A stretch of 64,000 nucleotides of DNA from Psychromonas sp. MB-3u-54 (GCF_002836415.1 NZ_PJBP01000120.1:21599-85598); one strand, 5' to 3'. Shown: positions 18,017 to 28,360, numbered from the stretch's first letter. Notes: generated by a model not told the origin, from the sequence alone. Translations and numbers: made by a program.

Positions 18017-20385
18017 TAGAATACTCCAGCTACTTTTAATTCGCTTTCAGTTAATAAAATATCAGATGATTCAATACAACTATTCCCAAGTAGTTGTTCC
18101 AGTGATTCACTTAAACGTTCTATTTTATTTTGTGAAATATCAAAGCGGCCCAGTACTTTGCCTTTACGAAACACTCGCGTAATTAACAGATGTTCTAGTG
18201 CTTCAACTGAACTACCACCACATTCAATATAAACAGAGATAAAGGAGCGAGCTTGGACTTCAAACCTATTGCCCCAACCAATGCTAAAATCTTTTTCTAA
18301 TAATTTGCTAAATTCAGAACTTTTAAGCTTGTTTAATAGCTCTGTCACCTCTCGTTGGTTGGATTTTTTAGCCTTTGCAAATAGTGTTGTTACAGACTCA
18401 ATATCAATTGGATCTTTATTTATTTCTTTAGGCTGCCATCCCTTGGGTTTGTGCTGACGTTTTAACTCCATCATAAATGAACGGTCGTGCGTTTTATCGG
18501 CAAATTCAAAGGTTGTCTCATCATGGTTTGCGGTACCCATAAACCAGGTGTTATTGGCGAGTGGAATTTTACGTTCCTCAACAAAGTATTTAGGCGAATT
18601 AGACGTTGATGAATCCATTAACACTATATTTCGTTCACCATCGCGCATCTCTAATGCGGACAAAAATTCTGCAAAATACTGTTCAGGACGAGAAAGATTC
18701 ATCTCATCAAGTAGTATAATATTAAAGCGGTTTGTATAACTTGGTGTATGAGCCCGATAGATGCCTTGCAGACATTCTTTTTCATAATAACGTTTTTCAA
18801 AGGCATTATAATGACCAATCAAGTCATCCCTATCTCGCCAACCAGCTTGTACCGGCACGGTAGTAACATAACCACCAACAGCTTTTGCAAAAGCTTTTAC
18901 TAGACTTGTTTTACCCGTACCTGAAATTCCCTCAAACACATGCAATTGACTCATAGCAAGTCCAGCAACAAATTTTCTAATATCGTTAATATCGTAATAT
19001 AGCACAATGCCATTTTCCGCCTTAGCAATTCTGTGCTGTAACTCTTCTGTAAATTCTTTCAACGATGAAATAGATGTTGCTGAGCGTGGCTCTGCAAATT
19101 TCCGATCCATTTTAATCAGCTCATTAAATGCTTTTTGAGATTGTTGCTTTTCTATTAGATCATCTAATGTGGCTTTCAGACTGTCTATTGAGACTTTAAG
19201 GGTTTGATTGTGTAGTTCGAGCACATCTTTTTGTGTCTGTAATTCAAGTTTTTCTCTCACGCTAATTGTATTCTTTGCAACCTTAGAACGTGCCTCCTGA
19301 TAATCTTGCTGTAACTGTTCTAAGGATTCACTTTTTTCTTCTGCTAGTTCTTTATAGTGCTCTAAATCATCTTCTAGATCACTCTCCGAGCGACCTTTAA
19401 GTTTACTTCTAGCTTGTTTTAATTCTTGCTCAACATTGTCTAAATGAGCTAATACATCACTAGGATGAGCGAACTCTCTAATGGTCGCCTCATGCTCTAA
19501 TTCTTTATAGCCACTAATCTTTTGCTGTAATAATTTTATTTTGTCTAAGTCACGTTCACGATTCTGACTTAAAGATTCAATTTCTTGAGTAAGTTGTTGT
19601 TCATTAAGTTTAAATTCATTAGTTAACTTAATACGTAAGCTTTCTGCTGCACGCTTTTGATTATCTTGCTCTAAATTGTATTGCAGCTTAAGCTTATTTA
19701 ACTCAATTTTATCTGATTTTAGTTTTTCTTGAAATTTTTCAAGGTTAGACCGCTCCAAATTCAATGACTCTACTTCTGCTCTTAATTGCTCTTGTAATTG
19801 CTTTTCAAATTCAATTTTTTGCTTACGCTGATTCGATATAGCATTAACTTCAAGAGATAGCTTATCTTCCTCTAATTTATCTAATTGACTTTGTACTTCA
19901 CTAATATTGCTTTTAAACTTATCTAACGATGTCTTCCTTTGAATAGCAAATCCAGCTTGTGCATTTACTTCACGATCGACCAATTCTTCTTCAATTTTTA
20001 AGCAGTCAGCTTCTCGCTTAACTAAATTTTCAGCTTTAAGATTAATATCCACTCTTAAGGTCGCTATTTCTTTATGGCCTATTTTAAGCTTTTGCCGTTG
20101 GCATAAACTTTCACTTAAATGGCTAGCAAGCTCTTTCCCTTTAGCTTCAATATCTAACTGAGTTTGGTTGTTTTTAGCAATCGATTCCTGAAGCAATTCT
20201 GTTAATCCTTGCAGTTCGATTTTTTGCTCTTCATTAAGCTTAGCTTCAAGCTCTGGTGGCATATCAATTCCAACTTTGTTAAGTAAACCATTCAGCAACT
20301 TGTTTGATTTTACTGGTGTTTTATTTTGAATTTCTGGTATTGAAGAATTTTTTTTATTATTATTTCTTTTATTATTTCTAGCCAT
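18016..20385 (-). CDS. Coiled-coil McrB-like AAA+ ATPase (CnuB-type)
   Basis: 789 residues. The first about 60 residues are basic and Asn/Lys-rich; about 60-445 is an almost continuous coiled coil (heptad-rich Glu/Lys/Leu). A McrB-type AAA+ module follows: Walker A GISGTGKTSLV near residue 490, Walker B with the McrB-like extension ILLDEMNLSRPEQYF near 558, and sensor GTANHDETT near 618. Long coiled coils fused to a McrB-type motor, paired with a McrC homologue, define the CoCoNuT branch of type IV-like restriction systems. It overlaps the HEPN gene upstream by 8 bp and the McrC-like gene downstream by 1 bp, so all three are translated together. Confidence 0.85.
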   Translation of the reverse strand: MARNNKRNNNKKNSSIPEIQNKTPVKSNKLLNGLLNKVGIDMPPELEAKLNEEQKIELQGLTELLQESIAKNNQTQLDIEAKGKELASHLSESLCQRQKLKIGHKEIATLRVDINLKAENLVKREADCLKIEEELVDREVNAQAGFAIQRKTSLDKFKSNISEVQSQLDKLEEDKLSLEVNAISNQRKQKIEFEKQLQEQLRAEVESLNLERSNLEKFQEKLKSDKIELNKLKLQYNLEQDNQKRAAESLRIKLTNEFKLNEQQLTQEIESLSQNRERDLDKIKLLQQKISGYKELEHEATIREFAHPSDVLAHLDNVEQELKQARSKLKGRSESDLEDDLEHYKELAEEKSESLEQLQQDYQEARSKVAKNTISVREKLELQTQKDVLELHNQTLKVSIDSLKATLDDLIEKQQSQKAFNELIKMDRKFAEPRSATSISSLKEFTEELQHRIAKAENGIVLYYDINDIRKFVAGLAMSQLHVFEGISGTGKTSLVKAFAKAVGGYVTTVPVQAGWRDRDDLIGHYNAFEKRYYEKECLQGIYRAHTPSYTNRFNIILLDEMNLSRPEQYFAEFLSALEMRDGERNIVLMDSSTSNSPKYFVEERKIPLANNTWFMGTANHDETTFEFADKTHDRSFMMELKRQHKPKGWQPKEINKDPIDIESVTTLFAKAKKSNQREVTELLNKLKSSEFSKLLEKDFSIGWGNRFEVQARSFISVYIECGGSSVEALEHLLITRVFRKGKVLGRFDISQNKIERLSESLEQLLGNSCIESSDILLTESELKVAGVF

Positions 20386-21841
20386 TTTTTGTTAGTCCGA
20401 TAAATAATTTATTTAAAAAAGTGTCGATCATAGACACTGCTTTATTGATTTTTTGATTTGAAACTTTAGGTGGATTTTTGTGAGCACAATCATCACGTAA
20501 AAAGGTAAGCTTATATAAATCAACAAAGTATGTTTGGTCTTCTAATAAGAACCTTAGAGGATGATGTGGATAAGACTCCATGGAAATGAAAATAGCAGCG
20601 AGTTGCGCTCGAACAGTGCTATTCCTACATTTAGCGGCATTAAATACTTTAGATGGCGCAACCTTTAATACCTCATCTAGCATTTTACTATTTATATTTG
20701 TTGCATTTGCAATTAAACCTTGAAGGATTTCTTTAGGATTTTTAGTGTTGGGTTTTGGCAAGCGATGAGGATTTTGTAGTGAATATTGTTTCAATACATA
20801 CTCGCAAATATTTTCCACAACAATAATGCACTTAGTCACTAAAGCTGCGTTAGTTGAATAATTAGGATTATCGCTTTCTTTAACTTTTTCATGATCTTCT
20901 AGCATTGGGTAAAGGGCTTCGGTTAACCCCTCAATTTTGTCCGCATCGGAGTAGGAAACTAGCACTTTTAGCTTTGCTGCTTCAGCAAATTTAAGACAAG
21001 CCTCTTCATAGGATAAAGTGGTATCTGTTCCACCTAATTTTGCGAGTGCATAGCGCGCTAAAGATGGATCTGATTCACACCCTTTTTTAAAGAGATCAGC
21101 CATCCATGTAGAATAAGTAGAAATATTAAAGGGGTCATAGGTAGTCCATTCAAATCCACAACTAATATCTCCCCAAACGGTTAAATATGCAGGTGTTGCC
21201 TCGTTAGAAGCTAATGTCAAATTACCAACTCTTTCAATATCAAATTCTATGTCTCGAGTGTTTTTTGCAATAAAGAGATCATCTCTAAAATTGATAATTA
21301 TTTTATTCAATTCTTCTTCTGAAGGTGGATCAATATAATTATTAGTAGATTTTACAATAAAGGGGATTTCTACGTAGTCACTGCCCCTGTTTAATTTAAA
21401 CTTCGGCTTGCCCTTTGTACTACTTGGATAAATTTTATTTAATGTAAAACTGACTCTTGGTAACCACTCACCCGTCATTGCACATTGAAAAACATAGGCC
21501 GTGGTTAAATTATCATTTAACTCGTCTGCTAAAAGTAATTTTCCATTTTCGGTTACTTGTCCTTTTGAATCTAAATATCCATTTGGGATTAACTGTGCGG
21601 TGACAATATAACTTACCATATCAGTTTCAAGCCCAAGCCATTTAGCGACTTGTCCGTTAGTAACTTGACGTCTACCTGATACATTGAATATTTCTAGTAT
21701 GGTTTTTTCAAAAAGATTAAGCTGCCGTCCCTGAGGCTGTGAAGTATATACCTGCCACACATTTACAGGCCAAAGTAGTTGATGTGCTTCATAATTTGGC
21801 TTTTCTGATTGTTGAAGATAATTATTCGCGAACATTGCCAT
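20378..21841 (-). CDS. HEPN-domain putative ribonuclease (CnuE-like)
   Basis: About 487 residues. I place the start at MAMFANNYL (21841) because AAGGGGA lies just upstream; the frame is open to 21937 but that extension only overlaps the helicase gene. The C-terminal third is helical and ends with FLRDDCAHKN near residue 450: an R-x4-H motif typical of HEPN RNases. The front has a winged-helix-like stretch (VTNGQVAKWLGLETDMVSYI) and a beta-rich middle. It overlaps the helicase stop by 20 bp and the AAA gene by 8 bp. In CoCoNuT loci a HEPN protein occupies this position and is predicted to cut RNA, causing dormancy or death on infection. The RNase activity is inferred. Confidence 0.75.
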   Translation of the reverse strand: MAMFANNYLQQSEKPNYEAHQLLWPVNVWQVYTSQPQGRQLNLFEKTILEIFNVSGRRQVTNGQVAKWLGLETDMVSYIVTAQLIPNGYLDSKGQVTENGKLLLADELNDNLTTAYVFQCAMTGEWLPRVSFTLNKIYPSSTKGKPKFKLNRGSDYVEIPFIVKSTNNYIDPPSEEELNKIIINFRDDLFIAKNTRDIEFDIERVGNLTLASNEATPAYLTVWGDISCGFEWTTYDPFNISTYSTWMADLFKKGCESDPSLARYALAKLGGTDTTLSYEEACLKFAEAAKLKVLVSYSDADKIEGLTEALYPMLEDHEKVKESDNPNYSTNAALVTKCIIVVENICEYVLKQYSLQNPHRLPKPNTKNPKEILQGLIANATNINSKMLDEVLKVAPSKVFNAAKCRNSTVRAQLAAIFISMESYPHHPLRFLLEDQTYFVDLYKLTFLRDDCAHKNPPKVSNQKINKAVSMIDTFLNKLFIGLTKNG

Positions 21842-24800
21842 AGTCCCCTTTACATAGCTGATAGAAAGCATTAAAACCAGGCAATAGCTGTTGTTTATTA
21901 CCCTCTTCGATTTCAATCGAGGAAGCAAGTTCATCACATGCTAATGACTTGTCTCCTACCACAATTAATAAACGTTTCTGACGGCTCATCGCCACATTAA
22001 TTCGGTTAATTATTCGCAAAAAACCTAACTGTTGATTTACTTGATCTAGTGTCAACTTTTTAGGTTTTTTCCAATGCCTTACCGTTGATAATAAAACGAC
22101 ATCGAACTCTTTACCTTGAAAAGCATCGACAGAACCTACTCTAAATCGCTCGTCACCATTTTCTAGTAAGTCATAGCCCTCCACGGGAGAGTACTCAGAA
22201 AATGATTTTCTGAGTACTCCTTTTTTTACCATCAGCTCTTGAATTACATCACGCTGAGCTGCATAGAATGTTATTATGCCAACAGATAAATCAGGACGTT
22301 CATTTAGAATTTTCTCAGCTTCATCAGCAATAACTTCAGCTTCACACTCGCGATACTTTGAGCCATTACGGGATCCCATTCGGCCTTTACTTTGATCTAC
22401 ATTTATCCAAGTCGCTAATTTATTCTTATAGCCTGGTACATCCAGAGGGAAGTCTTTCTCTTTAAGCCCCGCTTTAACTGCTGGTAAACCACTCGATTCA
22501 TAAAACTCTTTACTGTGGAAGTCACCCAAAAGAGGATGCATCCTAAACTGAGTATCGAGCATGACAACACGCTTGGTTGCCCCTCCTTCTTTTTCAAACT
22601 TGGTTAAGTCATGATAAAGCCGTTCAAATAAACTTTGTTTTAACAACTCTGTTTGAGTTACTTCAATTTCATTGTCATCTTGTAACTCTTTTTCTACACG
22701 AGGTTCAAGCATATGAGGTAATTGTTTATGGTCACCCACTAAGACTATTCGAGACCTGGCCATTGCCATTGGTATCATTAAATCAAGCGGATTTGCACGG
22801 GCGGCTTCGTCAACGATGACTGAGTCAAAAGTGATACTGCTACTTTGCTCTACAGATTTTAGTGACACCATTTTATTACCAGCAGCTTGCTGGCAGGTTG
22901 CTCCTAAAACGGTGACATATTCTGAAATTGAACGTTCAACCATCCCCGGCTGATTCTTCAATGTGTCGATATATTTTTTCCTGAAATGTAATTGACCTAA
23001 AACTGGATCATTAACAAGCTGCTGCTCTAAGTTTGTTTGCAAACTTTCTAAGTGAGTTACTTCTTTATCCGTTATATACCGTTCATCAGGCAGCATATAA
23101 GGTTCCTGAAGTGCCTCTAATAATTCTTCTTTTACCATTATATAATCAGATGCTGACGACTTAGTATTAAGGAGTTGTTGTAATGTCTTTGAAAATACAC
23201 TTGTAACTGAATGTGATTTTAGAATTTTAAGCAGATCCTCAGCACGGTATAAACCATCATCAGCATATGACTCGAAGTTGGTACGAATAGCTCTAACTTT
23301 CCGGTATAAAAAAGATCTGTGTTGAAAAGACAAATCTAAACTTGGTAAAATTTCAAATCTAGTTATCAATTGCTCAATTTCATCTAACGTAGCTGCCTCT
23401 ATATTGAAACCATAATCAATCTGCCAATCATTCAATTTATGTTTCAATTGTAATAATTTGTTTTTAAGTTGTTCAGGTTTACGTGATAATCTAATTGCTA
23501 AAATATTGTCATTAATTGATTGAAACAACTTGTATGCAGGAAAATGGTCTAATTGTCCTTCAACCTCATGACTTAGTTTCTCAGCACGTTCATCTCTCCA
23601 ATGGCTAATTCCGGAGTTCGAATTGTTACTTTTCTCTCGGCCCCCTACTTTAATTGCCGGTAACCCAAAGACGCCAGCTCGAGAAACAACATTGCTCACA
23701 GCATCATGCTGGTAACTCGTAAGTAATATTTGGTGCTGTATTGCTGTACCAAATTTATCCCCTTCTTCCGCTATACGTTGTTGAAGAGCTGAAATGACTT
23801 GTGTTTTACCTGTACCAGGCGGCCCGATAATTAATGCAATATCAGGTGTATTCAAAGCAATTTTTAACGCTTTTTCTTGTTGTGGTGTTGGGGGACCTTT
23901 AAATCGCTTCTTAGCCTTAGGCGATAAAGCTTTTATTCTTTTCGGCCTAAGTTCAGGAGGCTGCATACCTTCAAGAATATGCTTAATTTGCGGTAGCGGA
24001 TTATTACCCTGCCTTAATAGATCAAAAGCCAACATTTTTCTTTGCTGCTGTACTTGAATACCGTTTAAGGAAATATAGATGACTCCTGACTTCGGGGGCC
24101 TTTTGGTTAACGTCGCTTCTAATGTTCCATTTGAAATCGATAACTCAGACAAAAAATTTGGTTGCTTACTCTGTTTAGTTTTAAAATCAAATGAAGATTC
24201 AATACCGGTCAAATAATCAGGAGCATCTAGAGCCACTTGTAACTCAAGACTATCAAGGCTAAACCTCTCTCCTAAAGCCTCAAGTTCGGCCTTATAATTA
24301 TCCAAAAAAGTGTTTATTGGGTTGTCGCCTAGCATAAAGCCATAGCGAATTTTTTCATTTGAAGTAGCTTCGCATTTTGAATACGATAAGTAGCCTGCTG
24401 ACTTTGCAATTCGAGATGATTGCTGCCAATGAGTTTCAGAATATTTAAGCCACAATTGAAAGTAACTACCATGCTCTTTGGTATGTTGATCTAATAGTCT
24501 TTGCTGCTGAGGGGTATTTGTTAAATCTTCTGGTTTATACTCGATTAACTGATGACTACCATAAAATACAGTCAGCATTTCAGGTGCTCTTTGTAATGGA
24601 GTAACGCTATTGATATACCAATATTTATCATTTTTGATGACTTTTGCTACAAATTTTTGCCCAATTATTTTAAAACTATCCCCTAAAGCTGTTGCATATA
24701 ACTCACAAAACATTCCGATGTTTTGCATTTTTGGCTGTTGCTTATACTTTAAAAAGAACTGCTGTGTAAACCAATTAATTGCAGACTTATAATTGGCATT

Positions 24801-25154
24801 AACTCCAGAAGCTAACGATATCGCTTTGATAGAGGATGAATCTAGATAAAGGTTAATTGCTTCTGGATAATCAGCTCTTAAATACATAAACCTAACTGCA
24901 ATTGAAGCATCATTTTTATAGCAAATAACACAACATACAATTTGAGGGTTATTGTTATTTGCAGCTTTGGCTAAAGATAGGTTTGAGAATGTAACCTCTT
25001 CAAACAGATCATTTTGCTTAAGGTAAAATGCTCCATTATCTTCAAGTACCTCGGCAGTTTCACCTATAACCCAGCCTTTACTCGCTTGAGATGGGTTATA
25101 TAAAGTTAATTCAACAACATCAGCTTCTAGTAGATTTGATTCTAATATTTTCAT
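21822..25154 (-). CDS. UPF1/Dna2-like SF1 helicase (CnuH-like)
   Basis: 1110 residues with a GAGGT ribosome site. The first about 400 residues have no firm assignment; a beta-rich part could include an OB fold, as predicted for CoCoNuT helicases. The SF1B helicase core has Q/Walker A TPQQEKAL ... GPPGTGKTQVI near residue 446, Walker B DSVIVDEAARANP near 782, motif III LVGDHKQLPHML, motif IV DTQFRMHPLLG, motif V VGSVDAFQGKEFDVV and motif VI INVAMSRQKRLLIVVGD. A helical insertion of about 250 residues separates motifs Ia and II. All motifs are intact. The kinase stop is 8 bp upstream, so it belongs to the TerY-P transcript. An RNA or RNA:DNA substrate is likely from family and context. Confidence 0.87.
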   Translation of the reverse strand: MKILESNLLEADVVELTLYNPSQASKGWVIGETAEVLEDNGAFYLKQNDLFEEVTFSNLSLAKAANNNNPQIVCCVICYKNDASIAVRFMYLRADYPEAINLYLDSSSIKAISLASGVNANYKSAINWFTQQFFLKYKQQPKMQNIGMFCELYATALGDSFKIIGQKFVAKVIKNDKYWYINSVTPLQRAPEMLTVFYGSHQLIEYKPEDLTNTPQQQRLLDQHTKEHGSYFQLWLKYSETHWQQSSRIAKSAGYLSYSKCEATSNEKIRYGFMLGDNPINTFLDNYKAELEALGERFSLDSLELQVALDAPDYLTGIESSFDFKTKQSKQPNFLSELSISNGTLEATLTKRPPKSGVIYISLNGIQVQQQRKMLAFDLLRQGNNPLPQIKHILEGMQPPELRPKRIKALSPKAKKRFKGPPTPQQEKALKIALNTPDIALIIGPPGTGKTQVISALQQRIAEEGDKFGTAIQHQILLTSYQHDAVSNVVSRAGVFGLPAIKVGGREKSNNSNSGISHWRDERAEKLSHEVEGQLDHFPAYKLFQSINDNILAIRLSRKPEQLKNKLLQLKHKLNDWQIDYGFNIEAATLDEIEQLITRFEILPSLDLSFQHRSFLYRKVRAIRTNFESYADDGLYRAEDLLKILKSHSVTSVFSKTLQQLLNTKSSASDYIMVKEELLEALQEPYMLPDERYITDKEVTHLESLQTNLEQQLVNDPVLGQLHFRKKYIDTLKNQPGMVERSISEYVTVLGATCQQAAGNKMVSLKSVEQSSSITFDSVIVDEAARANPLDLMIPMAMARSRIVLVGDHKQLPHMLEPRVEKELQDDNEIEVTQTELLKQSLFERLYHDLTKFEKEGGATKRVVMLDTQFRMHPLLGDFHSKEFYESSGLPAVKAGLKEKDFPLDVPGYKNKLATWINVDQSKGRMGSRNGSKYRECEAEVIADEAEKILNERPDLSVGIITFYAAQRDVIQELMVKKGVLRKSFSEYSPVEGYDLLENGDERFRVGSVDAFQGKEFDVVLLSTVRHWKKPKKLTLDQVNQQLGFLRIINRINVAMSRQKRLLIVVGDKSLACDELASSIEIEEGNKQQLLPGFNAFYQLCKGDYGNVRE

Positions 25155-25162
25155 CAGTTACC

Positions 25163-26557
25163 TCACACAAAGCGCCAGCGATAGCTCTGAATTAAATTCA
25201 AATGTTCATCGCTGGTAATTTTAGAAGGATTCCAAGTTGATACGTAATACGGTATTCCAATTGTACTATTGCTCAATGGAAGTGGTGCTTCACGCGTAAA
25301 CTCTCGACTATTATCACCTTTATGAATAAGAACCTTTGATCCATTAACTGGCTTTAAATGAATTTTATCTTCACACCAGCGAACTTCTAATTGTGTAGCC
25401 GAGTCATTCCAAAGTTCTGTTGCATACGGCGATGAATTATAGTTTTGAGTGCAGTCCATATTTAGAATGCGTATATTATTTATCAGGCAAAACTCACCTT
25501 GATCATCAACAATAACCTGCTCAAACACTTTAAAAGTATTAGGCTCTGCTACCGAGTCACAAAACGGGCATATTTGCTCTGTTTCATTCGATGAATAAAA
25601 GAACTGGTGACGACAATGCTGACAATGAATTGTTTGATCTATTGCCTCTTGTAAAACCATACGCCATTGACTTAACGATGGCCTTTTTAACGGATTATTT
25701 TTTCCTTCTTCAAAACATTGCCTAAATAAGCCAATAATATTTGTATTAGCAACCAAATCTAAAGGGATTCCACCGACTGATTCATTCGAGAAATCTTCTA
25801 AGTCATACACCCAAGGTAATTCACCTTCAAATGCTTGTTGCTCTACAACCTCCGGTTCACCATCATCAACATACAAACCTTTAAAAGGATGCTGATGCGT
25901 TAATAACTCGAACGCAATAACAGCAAATGACCAAGCATCAGTCAAACAATTAACATTTTGCTGATCCTTAACGATTTCCGGCGCTCCGTAACTGGGGGTG
26001 TAGAAGGAAGCATCACCTTCACGTTCATTGAAACTAATATTGTCACAATCAATAAACCAAACTTGTGAATGCGCAATATTTTCCGAGACAAAAATATTTT
26101 CAGGAGATAGATCGCCATATGCATAACCTCGAGAATGAAGCTCTGAAAGAGTTGTCGTTATCGCTAATAACAATTTAATTCGTCTCTCAACCCCGCCACT
26201 TTTCAAATACTCTTCAGTACTTTCATTCTCTTGCAAATCATTAAAACTCTGATCGATTACTGTTTGTAAAGAAATAAGACCGTCCATTAATTCCATTACA
26301 TAACCTTGTTTTGGTCTAGTAATAGCAATCTTTGGCAAAGCTATATTCAAATCACCAAGGCTTTGCTGAGATACCCATTGTATTTTTTTGATTGCTTTAT
26401 CTATTTTAGTTTTATTACTCGTGTTAATAACTTTAACTAAAATATTCTTACGGTCAGTGCTACAGACCATGCCTTGGCCACCTTCACCAACCTTTCCTGT
26501 TAGTTCGTATTCATTACCTAAACTATCGTATACGATCTTTTTTTTATCTTTTGTCAT
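25163..26557 (-). CDS. TerY-P-type serine/threonine kinase with zinc ribbon
   Basis: A 464-residue eukaryotic-like protein kinase. Glycine loop GEGGQGMV at about 22, catalytic lysine in ILVKVI, the catalytic loop YGDLSPENIFV (GDLSPEN in place of HRDLKPEN), DCD in place of DFG, and GAPEIV as the APE motif. A treble-clef-like zinc ribbon follows (CQHCRHQF ... CPFCDS, about 317-345), then a beta-rich tail that could be FHA-like. Kinase plus zinc ribbon next to PP2C and vWA genes is the diagnostic make-up of the TerY-P triad. The start lies inside the last codons of the phosphatase gene (14-bp overlap). It probably phosphorylates a component of the downstream nuclease complex; no target is shown. 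Confidence 0.87.
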   Translation of the reverse strand: MTKDKKKIVYDSLGNEYELTGKVGEGGQGMVCSTDRKNILVKVINTSNKTKIDKAIKKIQWVSQQSLGDLNIALPKIAITRPKQGYVMELMDGLISLQTVIDQSFNDLQENESTEEYLKSGGVERRIKLLLAITTTLSELHSRGYAYGDLSPENIFVSENIAHSQVWFIDCDNISFNEREGDASFYTPSYGAPEIVKDQQNVNCLTDAWSFAVIAFELLTHQHPFKGLYVDDGEPEVVEQQAFEGELPWVYDLEDFSNESVGGIPLDLVANTNIIGLFRQCFEEGKNNPLKRPSLSQWRMVLQEAIDQTIHCQHCRHQFFYSSNETEQICPFCDSVAEPNTFKVFEQVIVDDQGEFCLINNIRILNMDCTQNYNSSPYATELWNDSATQLEVRWCEDKIHLKPVNGSKVLIHKGDNSREFTREAPLPLSNSTIGIPYYVSTWNPSKITSDEHLNLIQSYRWRFV

Positions 26558-27239
26558 TAAATATCACCATAGCTAAACTTTTATCATCAACATGGAAAGG
26601 GGTAGGCCAATCAACAAATAATTTTTTTAAATGCTTTTTAATTCGTCTTGATGATTTGTTTTTAGAAAATATTGCGAGTGCATCTGTAAAGGCATTGTGG
26701 TCTAAAATATCTTCACTAATGCCGTCACTCATTAGCAATAATGTATTGTCTGTTGGTGATAACTCTTCTTTTCCAACACTCCAATCACTATATTTTTTTG
26801 ATATACCTAGTCCTGTTGTTAAATTTGAAAACTGATCACTAGATCTTGGAGTAATAACCTTATGCCTCGTACTAATGACTCCATCACCCAACTGAAAATA
26901 TCGAAATATTCCGTTATTACTGCCCCAAGCAACCAATACTGTCGTGGCAGCATCATTTGGTTTTATCGAATAGTTCTTTAATTTATCAAGCCAATGCTGA
27001 TAAAACGCCCCTATTATTTCTTTAGAAGAGGATTCAAAATCAGCATTTATCAATACTGCTTTTATAGACTCAACGGCAGTATATGAACCTGTCTCGGCAT
27101 GGACTCTAGACCCCATGCCGTCACACACAATAATTGCCCAATAATTACCGTCATTAAAATAACCAGTTGCATCCTGATTTGGTAGGCCATCACCTAGATG
27201 GCCAGGACCAATAACTGACACATTCACAAATTTTGACAT
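26544..27239 (-). CDS. TerY-P-type PP2C protein phosphatase
   Basis: A 231-residue PP2C-family Ser/Thr phosphatase. It opens with GPGHLGDGLPNQDATG and has the metal-binding IVCDGMGSRVHAE, then LMSDGISED toward the end, the usual order of PP2C aspartates. No membrane or sensor domain is attached. It starts 3 bp after the vWA stop and overlaps the kinase by 14 bp, so vWA, phosphatase and kinase form one translationally coupled unit. It should oppose the kinase next door, giving a reversible phosphorylation switch for the defence operon; that role is inferred from the conserved triad. Confidence 0.87.
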   Translation of the reverse strand: MSKFVNVSVIGPGHLGDGLPNQDATGYFNDGNYWAIIVCDGMGSRVHAETGSYTAVESIKAVLINADFESSSKEIIGAFYQHWLDKLKNYSIKPNDAATTVLVAWGSNNGIFRYFQLGDGVISTRHKVITPRSSDQFSNLTTGLGISKKYSDWSVGKEELSPTDNTLLLMSDGISEDILDHNAFTDALAIFSKNKSSRRIKKHLKKLFVDWPTPFHVDDKSLAMVIFNDKR

Positions 27240-27242
27240 AGC

Positions 27243-27929
27243 CTAAAAATCTAATTCAAAATCATCTTCAACAAGTTTACCTTCGGCAACGTTAGAGAAG
27301 TTCAATGTCAATGGTTCATTCGGAGTCTGACTTTTAGAATGGCTTGATACACTCATTGTAACTGCACGAAAGAAACGATGAATATCACTAGCATTTTTTG
27401 CATAAAATAGAGGTGCCTCTAGATCATTATTAAAATCACTCAAAATACTATCATCAGCATCAGCACCAATAGATAAAGCTAAACGTGTAGCCTTTTTTGC
27501 TCGTTCACTATTAATCAATTCACCAAATGCTTGAGTATAATCATCCGTTGGATGACCATCTGATAATAAAATTATTACGGGTTTATATGCTCTTGAGTCT
27601 ATGATTTTTTTGTCTTCAATTAACTCTTTAGCTAGTAAACATGCTTCACCTAATGGGGTACCACCAGATGCAACCAGATCATTCGATTGTTTAATTTGGT
27701 GGGCTGGAGTTAATGGTAAATGTAGCGCAGCTTCACCACCGAAAGTAATAACTGCAACATTTATCTCGGCTCTCGTTCTACCTTCATCAGAAAATGTTCC
27801 AATCATGTCTTTCATTGCTTGGTTCAACGATTGAATTTTTCCATCAATAGACATACTCCCACTTGTATCAGCCAAGATAATGACAGGTAAAACTCTAGCT
27901 TTAGATACTGCAAATTTTTTAAGGCTCAT
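27243..27929 (-). CDS. TerY-like von Willebrand factor A (vWA) domain protein
   Basis: About 228 residues from ATG at 27929, which has an AAGGGA ribosome site; an open extension upstream to 28007 encodes a hydrophobic stretch but lacks a ribosome site. It is a single vWA domain with an intact metal-ion-dependent adhesion site: DTSGSMS, then GGTPLG, then LLSDGHPTDD. This is the TerY family, first named from tellurite-resistance gene clusters and recurrent with PP2C and kinase genes. It is the first gene of the whole minus-strand operon, so the island promoter should lie just upstream (27930-28100). It probably scaffolds the triad. Confidence 0.88.
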   Translation of the reverse strand: MSLKKFAVSKARVLPVIILADTSGSMSIDGKIQSLNQAMKDMIGTFSDEGRTRAEINVAVITFGGEAALHLPLTPAHQIKQSNDLVASGGTPLGEACLLAKELIEDKKIIDSRAYKPVIILLSDGHPTDDYTQAFGELINSERAKKATRLALSIGADADDSILSDFNNDLEAPLFYAKNASDIHRFFRAVTMSVSSHSKSQTPNEPLTLNFSNVAEGKLVEDDFELDF

Positions 27930-28360
27930 TTGTATTCCCTTTGTTTTTTGTTTAACGGCAACTGGTAGCAACAAGATAAACAAAATCGGTATGTAATGTA
28001 TGATCACAAGCTTGTGTTAAATTATTTGTGTAGAACGAGTGATGAAATATTTTGATAATGACTGGGATGGCCTGATACTGAAACGCTCACCTCAATAACA
28101 AAATTATGCTTTTTTGTTTTTAATTGCTTGATTATTTAATGAAAAAATAATTATAATTGTTTCATTACTAATTAACAACGCAAGTAACTACATGTTTAAC
28201 AAATACTATTTTTTAATGGGGGAAGTTTCTATTTGGGTGTGTGAATTTAGTTGATCATGTAGTATTGAAGCACAATCTGTAAGTAAAATGGGGGTAATGT
28301 TAGGTTGATGAGTCTTTTTTAAGAAGGCTTTAAGTCCTAAGCGCAGCTAACATTCCTAAC

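Noticed and set aside
13000..28000. Possible CRISPR array accompanying the CARF gene
   Set aside because: No run of short direct repeats with unique spacers occurs anywhere in the window; the tandem repeats found (45, 69 and 99 bp) have no spacers.
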